Shown here piece by piece: positions 42,569 through 52,000 of a DNA stretch of 52,000 bases. Each line of letters starts with the position of its first letter. The first letter of the stretch is position 1. Source of the stretch: Mucidula mucida. Taxonomy: Eukaryota > Basidiomycota > Agaricomycetes > Agaricales > Physalacriaceae. The translations under genes and the position numbers were made by a program. The DNA lies in NCBI GenBank assembly GCA_015501055.1, contig JADNYV010000244.1:1-52000 (forward strand). Reading direction: 5' to 3'. The notes under the pieces are model-generated. The model saw only the letters and a list, made by a program, of their open reading frames with translations, was not told where the DNA came from and did not search any database.

Positions 42569-43560
42569 TCAAGGACACATCTCTTCCGGATTTCTCGGAT
42601 GCGACATGACTCGTATCTCCACGCTTCAAGCTCCGGCGCCGGTTAAGTGACTTATCAGACTAAGGAAAGGACTGCAGTCAAAGAAACAAAGAACGGCGGG
42701 GAGGTCAATGCTCGCTTCTGTGCAGTAGGTTGGCCTAAAAGATGTGATCCGTATAACGGTAAGCCCTTTTGATCAATTGAAATAGCGCTTCCGCTCAACT
42801 TTTGAAGATTATCGCCACACTTCGATGATTCTCAAAGTACCAGCAATGTTTCGAATTTATCGCCTCAAACTACTCCTCGTGGTGCGCTGTGCGGCTTTAT
42901 ATGGCGTTCTATCATTGGCCTCAGCTTGACCAAATAGCTTGAATTGGATACTTGTGCCATTGTTCGCGAAAAGCACGCTCCACATGATCGGCTTTGGGCT
43001 AACGAGAGCGCTTACGCGCTCTTTATATCTCACCATCGACTACCTGCGCTCCCCTCATTCTCTTTCGCCGTGGAAATCTTTGTAGATTCCTTGTCCATTC
43101 TTTATTCCCGCCGTGTCGCGTACAAGCGCGCCTCAAGCTTTGGGATCATCTACAGAGGGTACTAGAATAACTACGCGGACTTTGCTGGCAAAGACTTCAA
43201 TGGCCTCTTACTAGAACCAAGGGAACGACGCCAAATCCCGAGCCTGCACACGCTCAACCCCCGCCACTTCCAATTCAGGTCGCTCCCGTTCAATACCAAC
43301 CACCGAGCGTGTTCACCCCAAGCACGCCGATGGGACCTCCCATGTGCATTCCGCCGACCAGTTCAACAATCTGACGTGCCCGTCCCAAAGGGTGATCTTC
43401 ATGACCCACAGTCTGATCGTTTACTTTCGCGTATCGGAACTTGGCGGTGAAGGCGAATGCAGAGGAAGAAAAAGCGCTTGCCAAGGTTCTGGAAATCGTG
43501 AAGAGGCACGCGCAGTGAAGGCCCCGGTAGTCTAGTCGTTGATGGTGGAATGAAGATCCC
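42569..43560 (+). pseudogene. Second copy of the decayed gene beside F-box 4
   Basis: Inverted copy of the decayed gene at 21560-22764, lacking its first 70 codons or so. It has extra changes (for example WASESACALF became WANESAYALF in one frame) and the same broken frames. No function. Confidence 0.5.
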
Positions 43561-43809
43561 TTTTGAAAGGTTCTGCTATGATACTATGGACATTGCCTCT
43601 CTGTTACCACTAAGGTCTCTTCTATACTCACACCCACTGTCATACCTTCTGTTACCTGTATTTCCTTTAAAGAGAATGTACTACACAGACTAATCATAGC
43701 ATCAAATTCGAGCTCTCATGCATATATCGTTTTATTAGCAGTTATCAGCCATCCATTATACTGGGTACCATGAAATCTCCTTTTCCTCCTGCTTCCCCCC
43801 CAGGCCACC

Positions 43810-44821
43810 CTAGACCAAAGAAAGAACACCGCGGCTTTCCAGTTGAGGCAAAGCAAGGCGCATGTTGTCAGCGAGGGCCTCAGCGATAAACCCCTCGCTA
43901 TCCTCAAAATGGATGCGTCGAACAGCGCTGAACATCGAATGCGCTAGACTGTTATCTAGCAACCGGTATGCTGATTTGAGCGCATCAAAGCTCTTCAAGA
44001 CATTAAACGTGAACATAAGCTCCGTGAAGTGTAGCCTCGCGTCTGAGTCGGCAGAAAGGGCACGAAACGCGGAAGACCACCACTCGATGTGCTTGCGTAT
44101 CTCACTGACAGAGTCCGAGGTGGCCTTCAGATGTACATGATGGAAGTAGAGACCGGCAAGCGCGATGGGATGGTATGCGGGAAGACTGTTAAACACGAGG
44201 GGGTTCCATCCATCTAAATCGGGAGATTCAATATACACAAAAAAAAACGGAATGCCTGAAGCCGTGTTTAGATCCAAAATCGGAATACTTAACGATTGCG
44301 ACGTACAAAACACTAGCTCCAATCTAACCACCCCAACTGGAAGGAATCCTTGACGCAGGGTGCCCTGCCAACGCGATAAATGATCCGCATTGTCCGTGCT
44401 AATCTCACACTGCTTCAGGTTGGGGATGTCAAAATCATGCATGAGGCAACGGTGCATTTCCTCCCATAGATCGCCGTCGACTTTGTAGCGGATGCATTCT
44501 AGCGAGGGAATATGCAAGCGCTGGCGTGTCGCCTCCAAGTTCACCTTGCGACAGCTAACGATACCTGCCAAAGTGACCCGCTTGATATTCGTCCCTGCTA
44601 GGATCCCAAAAAGATGCTGAAAGGCTTCGACGGAATAAATGACGATATCAAGCTCGACAAGAGGCGCGTTTCCCAAGACATTTGGGATCAGGTCAAGATA
44701 GGACTGGGTGGCAACCTGGTCGTCGGAGCCAACGTGCTCGCAAAACGCGACTTTTGTAAGATTGGGAAGAAGTGAAAGCACAGATGCGAGGCGAGACATG
44801 TGGCCAGGTGGTGGAATATAA
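43810..44821 (-). pseudogene. 5'-truncated inverted copy of F-box gene 4
   Basis: Open for 329 codons from an internal Met (44799) and 5 residues different from F-box protein 4 (R to W, M to T, R to H, T to M, K to N). The F-box, promoter and 5'-UTR introns are absent because the duplication breakpoint lies at codon 86 or so. The family intron sequence is retained at about 44255-44305. Without the F-box it could not bind SKP1. Confidence 0.85.
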
Positions 44822-45067
44822 ATTGTGGCTCGCTATCGGTGTTGGGGGCCATTACCGTTAGCGATTACCAATTAATTAGTAATATACCCTTTTCGGTTGA
44901 AGGCCCCTAACTTCTTTTCATCCCTGCTTACTACCACAACTGCCATCACCAGGCCATCACCAACAACGCGAGAACAACGCGTCGTTATTTTACGTTCTTC
45001 AACGCGCTTTGCTTGAACCTAATTAAAATCATTTTGCTGTCCTTTTTCGGTTGCGATTGTCCCCGGC
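44822..45067 (+). promoter_or_regulatory. Upstream region of the AT-hook gene
   Basis: AT-rich stretch (TTAATTAGTAATATACCC near 44872) followed by CTTTTTCGG-type sequence before the ATG at 45068. It plausibly holds the promoter; the inverted duplication ends here, so the original upstream DNA may have been lost. Confidence 0.35.
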
Positions 45068-45485
45068 ATGTCGTTCAAAATCCAGTTCTATCAACCCCCT
45101 GTGCCGGAGCCTCTAGATGGCGAGCAAGGGCTTGAGCACTCTACGGCAGTATCACCAGAACCGGCTCGTCGCGGTCGTCCGAAGGGGTCGAAGAATTGCC
45201 CCAGAGAGCCACCGACACCGTCAGCGACAGGCACATCATCGGATGCACCGAAACTTGGACGTCCGAAGGGTACAGGACACAGACAACGTGCACAGAGAGA
45301 GGCGCAGGCGGAGCGTGAAGCACGCGGGCCATCCGCGTATGCCATTTCAGGCCTGGTATGTGCATACTTCTGTTTATTGATACCGTGTACAAGCTTGTTT
45401 ACACATTTGGTACAGCATGTGCCTGGTATTGGCCCCGGAAGCGCACAATGGGACCGACGACACGCTAATGCAGCCCTAGATCAGC
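45068..45485 (+). pseudogene. AT-hook protein gene, interrupted by element 2
   Basis: Starts MSFKIQFYQPPVPEPLDGEQ. Two AT-hook cores follow, RRGRPKGSKN and KLGRPKGTGHRQ (residues about 35-44 and 63-74), of the kind that bind the minor groove of AT-rich DNA. A 60-nt stop-free GT-AG intron (45356-45415) is likely, after which the frame runs HVPGIGPGSAQWD..NAALDQ and is cut by the LTR at 45486. The remaining gene, if any, lies beyond the window. The full protein family is unknown; AT-hooks occur in chromatin proteins and some transposon proteins. Confidence 0.65.
45481..45485. repeat. Presumed target-site duplication of element 2 (TCAGC)
   Basis: The five bases before the LTR. The matching copy should lie just past the right end of the window. 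Confidence 0.5.
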
Positions 45486-46014
45486 TGTTAGCGACTGACT
45501 AAGCCACGAGACTCAACCAGGTACCACAGCAAGAACTAAGGAAGAAAGCGTTCACGTTCGTAAGACTAGGCTAGGCCAGGTGTATAAACGAGATCGGAAC
45601 TAAAGTACAATGATACTACACTACTGCTTATATACTAGTAAGTCTGTGTTTGAAGCTCCTTGTCCATACGCGTTTCCACTAGGGATGCTCCACGCCCTTG
45701 ACCCAGTGTTGTATGCTACTAGTCCGTGAAACCATTAAATACGAGTGGTGACTGCATGTAAGTAATAATACTGAAACGACCATGTGTGCTACGAGTGTCG
45801 GCGGTGTGTATACAATAGGGAGTCCATGAGGTATCGGCATGTATGATGTCATCCATGTGTTGGGTGTGTGTCCGTCATGAGTACGGCTTCGGTAATGAAA
45901 AGGAGTATGATCGGTGACGAAACAGATGATGAAACAGTCCGTTGGTTGATAAGACAAGGCCCCCGATAAGATATGATAAGATGTGAAAGTGTGAAAATAT
46001 GGTCATTCATAACA
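45486..46014 (-). repeat. 3' LTR of element 2
   Basis: 529 bp with TG..CA ends, followed in element-upstream direction by the GGAGGGGGTGA polypurine tract (46015-46025). Confidence 0.92.
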
Positions 46015-46025
46015 TCACCCCCTCC
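46015..46025 (-). other. Polypurine tract of element 2
   Basis: GGAGGGGGTGA between the pol stop (46026-46028) and the 3' LTR. Confidence 0.7.
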
Positions 46026-49000
46026 TTAAGGCGCAAATTCCATTCTGCGCCAGATTTGCTCCATGAGAGCCGCAGAGGGTAACGTGACATCAATAGGTTC
46101 GGTGTCAGGCGGTGGCATGGGTCGGAATAGGTGTGATGGAAATTGCGACATGGGGACTTCGATGCGAGCAAGCGCAGGTGGCTTCGGCTTTTTCGGGTAC
46201 TGCTGGTGAAAGTCGCGAATGGCTTCGTCGGCATTCTTGAGATTGCATGCCGGTTCCCATGTCTGTTTGTGTGTGCCATAACCCTTCCAGTGAACCTTGT
46301 ATTGAAAACCCCCGCGGTACTTCCGGGAATTCACCACTTTCTCAACCTCCCATTCCGGTTCGGCTCCTTCCAGCACAGGTGGTGGACGCGTGTCTCGGGG
46401 TTGCGTCGGAAATTGCGGCTCGTGGTAAGGCGTCAACAGAGCCTCATTGAACACGGGATGAATGCTTTTCCACGTGTGAGGAATCTGGAGCTTGTAAGAG
46501 CTCGTCCCGACTTTCTTGATCACTTTGAACGGCCCGAAGCGTTTGTCATCGAGCTTCTTCATTGGTCGGTCCGTGCTGAGATTCGTCCCCTCCAGCCATA
46601 CCTTGTCGCCTTCCTTGTACTCTACTGCCTCTGTCCGCTTCCTGTCATAAAACCGTTTCATGTCTTCTTTTGCCATCTTCAATGCTGACCCCACTTCGTC
46701 CCATGTCTTCCTCATGCCGTCGGCAAACTCCTGCGCAGTCTCATTTCTCGATGCCGTTTTCGGAGCGGTGCCTTTGTAGGGATGTCTGCCCATGTCTGCG
46801 AAGAACGGAGTGACTTTGGTCGCCGAGTGAACTCGATCGTTGTAAACGAATTCAGCAGAGGGTAACCATTCGTGCCAGTCGTTCTGATGGTAGTTGACGA
46901 ATAACCGTAAGAAATGTTCTATCTCTTGGTTCAGCCGTTCCGTCTGCCCATTTGCCTGTGGATGGTACGCCGTCGTGAAGTTCCCTTCAATGCCCAACAG
47001 CCGGTATAACTCCTTCATGAAACGCGAGTGGTATTGCGGACCTCGATCGTGTATCATCTGTCGCGGCAATCCATGTATGGGGAAGATTTGATCGCGGTAA
47101 ATACGAGCCATGCCTTCTGACGTCAGGGTGGTGTGTGTTGGTATAATGCGTAACCGCTTTGTGAAATGGTCCACAAATGTGCTGATCGCATTGTATCCTC
47201 CCGACTCCGGCAACTCGCCGATCATGTCCGTCCCAACTTTCTCCCATGGTTCGCTTGGTACGTCTATAGGATGGAGGGGTGCAGCCGGTTTTGTGCGATG
47301 TGACTTTGTAACTTGGCATTTTTGACACCCTTCCACGTATTCGCGGACGTCTCGGCTAATTCCTGGCCACCAATAGGTGCGTGTGATCAACTCGAGAGTC
47401 TTGTACCGTCCCGGATGCCCTGCAAGCTGTGCATCATGATGCATTCCAATAACTTTTCCCCGCAATTCCTTGTCCTTCGGTATGTAAATACGATCTTTCC
47501 ATATAATAAGTCCGTTTTCCTTCTCTTCCCATCCTTTTTCTTTGTTTTCTAATGCTTTTTGTACGTATCTGTCCTTGTTTCCTTTTCTTTGTTTGATTTT
47601 GTTAAGTAATTCGTCCTCCGGTGTAGCTACTGTATGTAAAGAAAATTGAATTTGTGATATAAAAAACTCCGGTTTTAGTAAAACAACGTTTTCGTTATCT
47701 TTTTCCCCCTTCTCAAGGCCTGTCATCCTTGACAAGGCATCAGCTTTCCCCATTGTCTTGCCCGGCTTGTGAATCATCTGTATATCATACTCTGCCAACT
47801 CCGTAACCCATCGCGCCTGCCTCCGGTTCAACTTCTGCGGTTTCCTAAAGTACTGAAGGTTTTGATGATCGGTAAAAACCTCCACTGTCTCCTTAGCGCC
47901 TAGGAGATATTGCCGCCAGTCGTCGATCGAGTCCATAATAGCCATCATCTCTTTGTCGTAGATCTCATAATTGCGCTCCACTTCGTTCAGCGCGCGAGAT
48001 CGGAAAGCTACTGGTCTCCATTTTCCATCAACAAACTGGGAAAGAACCGCCCCGTTCGCATAGTTCGAGGAGTCCGCCTCAACTCGAAACTTGCCGTCGT
48101 CGCGTGGTACGATCAGAACGGGTTCTTCCGTCATCCTCCGTTTCAACTCCTCAAACGCCTCATGCTGCTCCATGCCCCAAACCCACTCGCCCTTCCCGGT
48201 TAGCGATGTCAACGGCTTCGCTACTCCCGCAAATCCCCGAATGAAACGTCGGTAGAAGTTGCAGAATCCCAGGAATGACTGCACTTCCTTCTTCTTCGTC
48301 GGCTCCTTCCATTCCTTCACTACGGCCACTTTTGCCGGATCCATCTTCACTTCTCCTCCTCCAACAATAACTCCTAAGTAATCTACAGTCTGTGCCTCAA
48401 AACTACATTTCTCGGGTTTTAAATACAGCTTATTTACTCGTAATATCTCCAATACCTTTCGTACAATCTGTCTATGCTCCTCGAGAGTGTTCGTAAAGAT
48501 GAGTATATCATCTAGGTAAACTATAACATGTCCGCCGTCAATCAACTCCTTCAAGATGTGATTCATGAACGATTGGAACGTTGCCGGCGAGTTTGTGAGT
48601 CCGAAGAACATTACTAATGGCTCGAACAGCCCTCGATTTGTTCTAAACGCCGCTTTCCACTCATCACCATCTTTGATCCGGATGTTATTGTAACCCCATC
48701 GGACATCCATCTTTGTGAAAACCTTTGCTCCCTTCAGCTTGTCGATAAGCTCCTGAATCAACGGCAAGGGGTATCGGTTCTTGATTGTCATGTCGTTCAA
48801 CTTCCGATAATCCTGTACTGGCCGAAGGCTCCCGTCCTTCTTCTTGACAAAGAAGAATGGTGACGCCATGGGTGAGATTGATGGCCGTATGCGTCCCGTG
48901 CGTATATTTTCCTCCAAGAACTCGTCTAATGCCTTCTGCTCGGATGGACTAAGGGGATAGACCTTGCAGTCAACCGGTTTGGAACCAGGCGTGAGTTCTA

Positions 49001-49979
49001 TCGCGTGATCCCAGGGTCTTCGCTCCGGTAACTTATCAAAGTCCGCCTTGCTGAATACATCGGAAAATTCCTCAATGTAAGGTGCAGCAGCAGATGAAGG
49101 CTGTTGTGATCTCAGCTTTTCACCGCTTTTGCGATAGTTGTCCCAGTCCATCCAGAACAAACGCTCTCCCTCTTCCAGCTTTTCTTCTACATCTTCTCCT
49201 TCGTCTTCCGGCGAGTTATACTCGGGTAGGTAACCGCAACGGTCTGGGCATCGATCAAAAGTCAACGTGGATTCCGTCCAGTTGATCGTGGGGTTGTGAT
49301 ATCGTAACCAATCTAGCCCCAAAAAGATGCTTGTTTTGCCAAGATTGGTGACGGCCAACTCGATCTTTTCTGCATGATCACCGATCTTCATCCGGACCTC
49401 CACAAAACCTTCGATTGCTCCTCCCTCGTTTAGGGTTCCATCCGCATTGTAGACAGGGAGCTTGACCGGTAACTCCTTGATCGGGAGCCCGTTCTTCTCG
49501 ACGAATTCTTTATTGACGCAAGAACCCGTTGCTCCGCTGTCAAGAAGGGCACTCGTTTCCCATTCAGAGCCTGTGTGTACGCTCTCTATGGTTACTCGGA
49601 GTTTCATGTCCTGCCCCTTTGTTCCCCGGATGTACTTCCTCGACTTTTTCAACTCTGTCACAACTTCCACCGCAGCTTCCTTTGTCAACGCTCTGATCGC
49701 CATCACCTTCTCCTCCGTCGCTTCTCTCTCTCTCCGCTCCGGCATCCATGCTCTCAAAATTCCCACTGCTCTCGACACGTCATCCTCTCTTAGCCGTTGT
49801 GCAATCCACTCGGGCGTATTTGGCTCAAATCTTTCTTTCGCAGGTTTTGGTGGTAAAGTCGTCGATGATATTTTAGGTGTTTCAGTACCTGTACTGTAAA
49901 TAGAATCTGCATCTGACGACTCTCTCCTTAATGACTGCTCCGGCAGGACTGCGTCTACTGCGGGAGCTTCGCAAAACCC
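46026..49979 (-). CDS. pol: Pol polyprotein of element 2
   Basis: Retrotransposon polyprotein in the -1 frame relative to gag, entered at the heptamer 49973-49979; about 1317 codons with no stop. Counting from a GTG at 49778: protease active site DSGA at 80-83; reverse transcriptase about 270-440 with YLDD at 421-424; RNase H from EADSS at about 567 and TDHQN near 636; integrase zinc-binding HHDAQLAGHPG (780-790) with CX2C (818-821); DDE triad D851, D911, E947; chromodomain about 1143-1195 (YKVHWKGYGTHKQTWEP). The chromodomain places it among chromoviruses, which may target marked chromatin. There is no ATG of its own, as expected for frameshift expression. Confidence 0.93.
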   Translation of the reverse strand, partial: GFCEAPAVDAVLPEQSLRRESSDADSIYSTGTETPKISSTTLPPKPAKERFEPNTPEWIAQRLREDDVSRAVGILRAWMPERREREATEEKVMAIRALTKEAAVEVVTELKKSRKYIRGTKGQDMKLRVTIESVHTGSEWETSALLDSGATGSCVNKEFVEKNGLPIKELPVKLPVYNADGTLNEGGAIEGFVEVRMKIGDHAEKIELAVTNLGKTSIFLGLDWLRYHNPTINWTESTLTFDRCPDRCGYLPEYNSPEDEGEDVEEKLEEGERLFWMDWDNYRKSGEKLRSQQPSSAAAPYIEEFSDVFSKADFDKLPERRPWDHAIELTPGSKPVDCKVYPLSPSEQKALDEFLEENIRTGRIRPSISPMASPFFFVKKKDGSLRPVQDYRKLNDMTIKNRYPLPLIQELIDKLKGAKVFTKMDVRWGYNNIRIKDGDEWKAAFRTNRGLFEPLVMFFGLTNSPATFQSFMNHILKELIDGGHVIVYLDDILIFTNTLEEHRQIVRKVLEILRVNKLYLKPEKCSFEAQTVDYLGVIVGGGEVKMDPAKVAVVKEWKEPTKKKEVQSFLGFCNFYRRFIRGFAGVAKPLTSLTGKGEWVWGMEQHEAFEELKRRMTEEPVLIVPRDDGKFRVEADSSNYANGAVLSQFVDGKWRPVAFRSRALNEVERNYEIYDKEMMAIMDSIDDWRQYLLGAKETVEVFTDHQNLQYFRKPQKLNRRQARWVTELAEYDIQMIHKPGKTMGKADALSRMTGLEKGEKDNENVVLLKPEFFISQIQFSLHTVATPEDELLNKIKQRKGNKDRYVQKALENKEKGWEEKENGLIIWKDRIYIPKDKELRGKVIGMHHDAQLAGHPGRYKTLELITRTYWWPGISRDVREYVEGCQKCQVTKSHRTKPAAPLHPIDVPSEPWEKVGTDMIGELPESGGYNAISTFVDHFTKRLRIIPTHTTLTSEGMARIYRDQIFPIHGLPRQMIHDRGPQYHSRFMKELYRLLGIEGNFTTAYHPQANGQTERLNQEIEHFLRLFVNYHQNDWHEWLPSAEFVYNDRVHSATKVTPFFADMGRHPYKGTAPKTASRNETAQEFADGMRKTWDEVGSALKMAKEDMKRFYDRKRTEAVEYKEGDKVWLEGTNLSTDRPMKKLDDKRFGPFKVIKKVGTSSYKLQIPHTWKSIHPVFNEALLTPYHEPQFPTQPRDTRPPPVLEGAEPEWEVEKVVNSRKYRGGFQYKVHWKGYGTHKQTWEPACNLKNADEAIRDFHQQYPKKPKPPALARIEVPMSQFPSHLFRPMPPPDTEPIDVTLPSAALMEQIWRRMEFAP

Positions 49980-50882
49980 AACTCTTCGGCCAGCTTCTTC
50001 TTCTCCTCGTCATTCATCTCGGTCCATAAACCCCGAATCGTCTGGGGTCGACCCTTCTTCGGACAGAACCTGCTGACGTGGCCGTGTTCGCCACAGCTGA
50101 AGCAGAGTCCCCTTCGACGTGCATTGTCGATGTCCATCGGCCTGCCGGCTCCTCCATAGGTAACACCGGTGGCATCTCGTCGTGTGATCGGCGTCGGGGG
50201 TGGGTTCGTAGGATTGGCTCTTGATGTAGCCACCTGCGGAGCTTGAGGCCGGGACTGCATTCCGGACCTCTTGCTCGCCGCCCGCCTTCTCCACAGCTGA
50301 TCGATCTGAAGGATCTGTGCCTTCCAATCCTTGTACTTCTCTGGCAACCCGTCTCGGCTGCCATAGATCTGGTCGATGATCTTCTCGTTGACATTGGTCT
50401 CGAGAAGTCTCACGACGAATGCGTCATCCTTCGAGTATCCCGCCTGAGTGAGCAGGACCTCGAACTTCTGGAAGAAGTCTTGAGCGGTGTCTTGCCCCTG
50501 GCGCAACCGCTCGATCTGGTCTTGCGCGTCTCGCGCGAGGTTGGAATCCACAAATCGCTCCTTCAAGTCTTCCTTGAACTCCGTCCAAGAGACTGTCCAT
50601 TCCTCTTCTTCCTCATCGAAGTTCTGGTCCGAATAGTTCTGGACCCATGCATCTACGTGATCTCCTCGGATGTAGGAGAGAACAACATCGATCCTTTCGG
50701 AGTCAGATGTGAGGTTGTTCTTCTTGTCACGGATGTATGTGAACATGATCGCCACCAGCTCTTGTACTTGGACTTGTCCCCGTCATAGTCGTAAGGCTTG
50801 TTCACAAGGGATCGGCCTTTGATTTCGTATCGGCATGATGAGCGGGTGTGTGAGGAGCGGTTTCGGGTGCTTCGTTGGACAT
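49955..50882 (-). pseudogene. gag: gag of element 2, two frameshifts at the 5' end
   Basis: MSNEAPETAPHTPAHHAD starts at 50882. One base is lost near 50828 (element 1 reads DVEIKG here) and another near 50746, after which the frame is open to the stop at 49955. It includes ERIDVVLSYIRGDHVDAWVQ, the capsid-like FFQKFEVLLTQAGYS region and the zinc knuckle CFSCGEHGHVSRFC (CX2CX4HX4C). A shorter product could start at an internal Met near 50746. Confidence 0.85.
49973..49979 (-). promoter_or_regulatory. Candidate -1 ribosomal frameshift heptamer
   Basis: TTG GGT TTT GCG in gag frame contains G GGT TTT, a fit to the X XXY YYZ rule. A -1 slip gives GF then CEAPAVDAV and leads straight into pol; the gag stop follows five codons later. 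Confidence 0.55.
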
Positions 50883-51464
50883 GATGGATCGGGGTGATGG
50901 GATCGGAGATTGAAAGGGTGAAAGTGGGATATGGGTGATGCGGATTTGGATGAAACGGGTGAGGGAATAGAGGTTTGGATGAATAGGGAGGGATCGCCTA
51001 GATCTGAAATAGAATCCAGGACTTGGTAGGGTGGGGAATGATGATGTGTATCGTAAGGTAAGTAAAGTAGGTAGGTATCGTAACTGTCTACACTATTTTA
51101 CCGACTACTGACTACGTATCTACGGAGCCCAAGAGCTCGTCACAAGTTCGCAATTGCCCAGCCGACGTCCCTCTGGTGTGAGGTAAGCCGAAGTTTTCCT
51201 GGGAACGGGGGTTGACCCGTAAACAGCGCCCACTGAAGTGCAACTGCCAAAAGTTCGTTCTCGTGAGAGCGGCTACTTCCAGCACCCGAGGCAGTTATCT
51301 CTAACTGTTAGCCGGCGCTACTGGGACCAATACACACGTATGCGGACGTGCGCTGGAATTAGGAATCCGTCGATCTGTAAACAGGAAAGGGGATGGGGAA
51401 TGTGCGATGATCAAACAGCGAAGTGCTGATCGACGATCAGGGATGTGTGGTAGGTGGTAGAAAG
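50883..51464 (-). other. Leader of element 2
   Basis: Non-coding between priming site and gag, almost identical to the leader of element 1. Confidence 0.6.
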
Positions 51465-51476
51465 TAGTTCCGATCT
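51465..51476 (-). other. Self-primer binding site, element 2
   Basis: AGATCGGAACTA in element sense, two bases from the 5' LTR, complementary to the LTR sequence at 51584-51595. Confidence 0.7.
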
Positions 51477-51478
51477 TC

Positions 51479-52000
51479 TGTTAGCGACTGACTAAGCCAC
51501 GAGACTCAACCAGGTACCACAGCAAGAACTAAGGAAGAAAGCGTTCGCGTTCGTAAGACTAGGCTAGGCCAGGTGTATAAACGAGATCGGAACTAAAGTA
51601 CAATGATACTACACTACTGCTTATATACTAGTAAGTCTGTGTTTGAAGCTCCTTGTCCATACGCGTTTCCACTAGGGATGCTCCACGCCCTTGACCCAGT
51701 GTTGTATGCTACTAGTCCGTGAAACCATTAAATACGAGTGGTGACTGCATGTAAGTAATAATACTGAAACGACCATGTGTGCTACGAGTGTCGGCGGTGT
51801 GTATACAATAGGGAGTCCATGAGGTATCGGCATGTATGATGTCATCCATGTGTTGGGTGTGTGTCCGTCATGAGTACGGCTTCGGTAATGAAAAGGAGTA
51901 TGATCGGTGACGAAACAGATGATGAAACAGTCCGTTGGTTGATAAGACAAGGCCCCCGATAAGATATGATAAGATGTGAAAGTGTGAAAATATGGTCATT
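51479..52000 (-). repeat. 5' LTR of element 2 (cut by window edge)
   Basis: 522 bp present. TATATAAG at 51627-51620 in element sense precedes the inferred RNA start at about 51595 by 32 nt. Confidence 0.92.

Larger units (their letters stand above)
42569..44821 (-). repeat. Target arm of the 2.25-kb inverted duplication
   Basis: Reverse-complement copy of 20295-22546. The left edge joins pol of element 3 directly; the right edge, at 44821, cuts the F-box coding region and continues in unrelated DNA. Breakpoints show no terminal repeat of their own and at most one or two shared bases. Confidence 0.9.
45486..52000 (-). mobile_element. Ty3/Gypsy chromovirus, element 2 (young, pol intact)
   Basis: Same layout as element 1. 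The left LTR is complete (45486-46014); the right LTR is cut by the window edge after 522 of an expected 529 bp. By eye the LTRs differ at one base, so insertion was recent. pol is open throughout, but the 5' part of gag carries two single-base losses. It interrupts the AT-hook gene. Confidence 0.93.

Overview
This is eukaryotic DNA, most likely from an agaricomycete mushroom (Basidiomycota). Genes are cut by many short GT-AG introns of about 42-65 nt with CTAAC/CTGAC-type branch sites. There is a tandem family of F-box proteins, a large multi-exon DNA transposon of a kind common in Agaricomycetes, and chromodomain Ty3/Gypsy retrotransposons. No bacterial-style operons, rRNA, tRNA or CRISPR were seen.

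Layout. 1-1140: the tip of an LTR, a decayed transposase fragment and two dense clusters of AAGTGA/TCACTT hexamers. 1.2-5.2 kb: two tandem F-box genes with an F-box relic between them. 5.4-8.3 kb: two degenerate unrecognised genes and a duplicated decayed coding fragment. 8342-15211: a 6.87-kb DNA transposon bounded by 39-bp inverted repeats. It carries two head-to-head genes: an intact six-exon gene of unknown function on the minus strand, and a 13-exon transposase-like gene on the plus strand with four premature stops and one frameshift. 17-24.4 kb: three more F-box genes, with decayed minus-strand genes in between. 25.3-34.7 kb: a small cysteine-rich protein gene and two locally duplicated families of unrecognised minus-strand genes. 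34.8 kb to the end: three related chromoviral retrotransposons, all in minus orientation. Element 1 is complete with a 5-bp target duplication. Element 3 is truncated and fused to an inverted copy of the F-box gene 4 region. Element 2 is young, with almost identical LTRs and an intact pol, and sits inside an AT-hook gene.

How it fits together. The five F-box genes share one gene model: usually two 5'-UTR introns, an N-terminal F-box, an LRR-like middle, one phase-1 intron near codon 255, and a C-terminal FI(E)WW..TFRALS block. They are probably substrate-recognition subunits of SCF ubiquitin ligases, multiplied by tandem duplication. The mobile elements account for most of the breaks: gene interruption, an inverted segmental duplication, and truncation. 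Most premature stops look like C-to-T (or G-to-A) changes of a sense codon, which suggests deamination or RIP-like decay. The retroelements show a Tf1/sushi-like self-priming layout and a good -1 frameshift heptamer between gag and pol.
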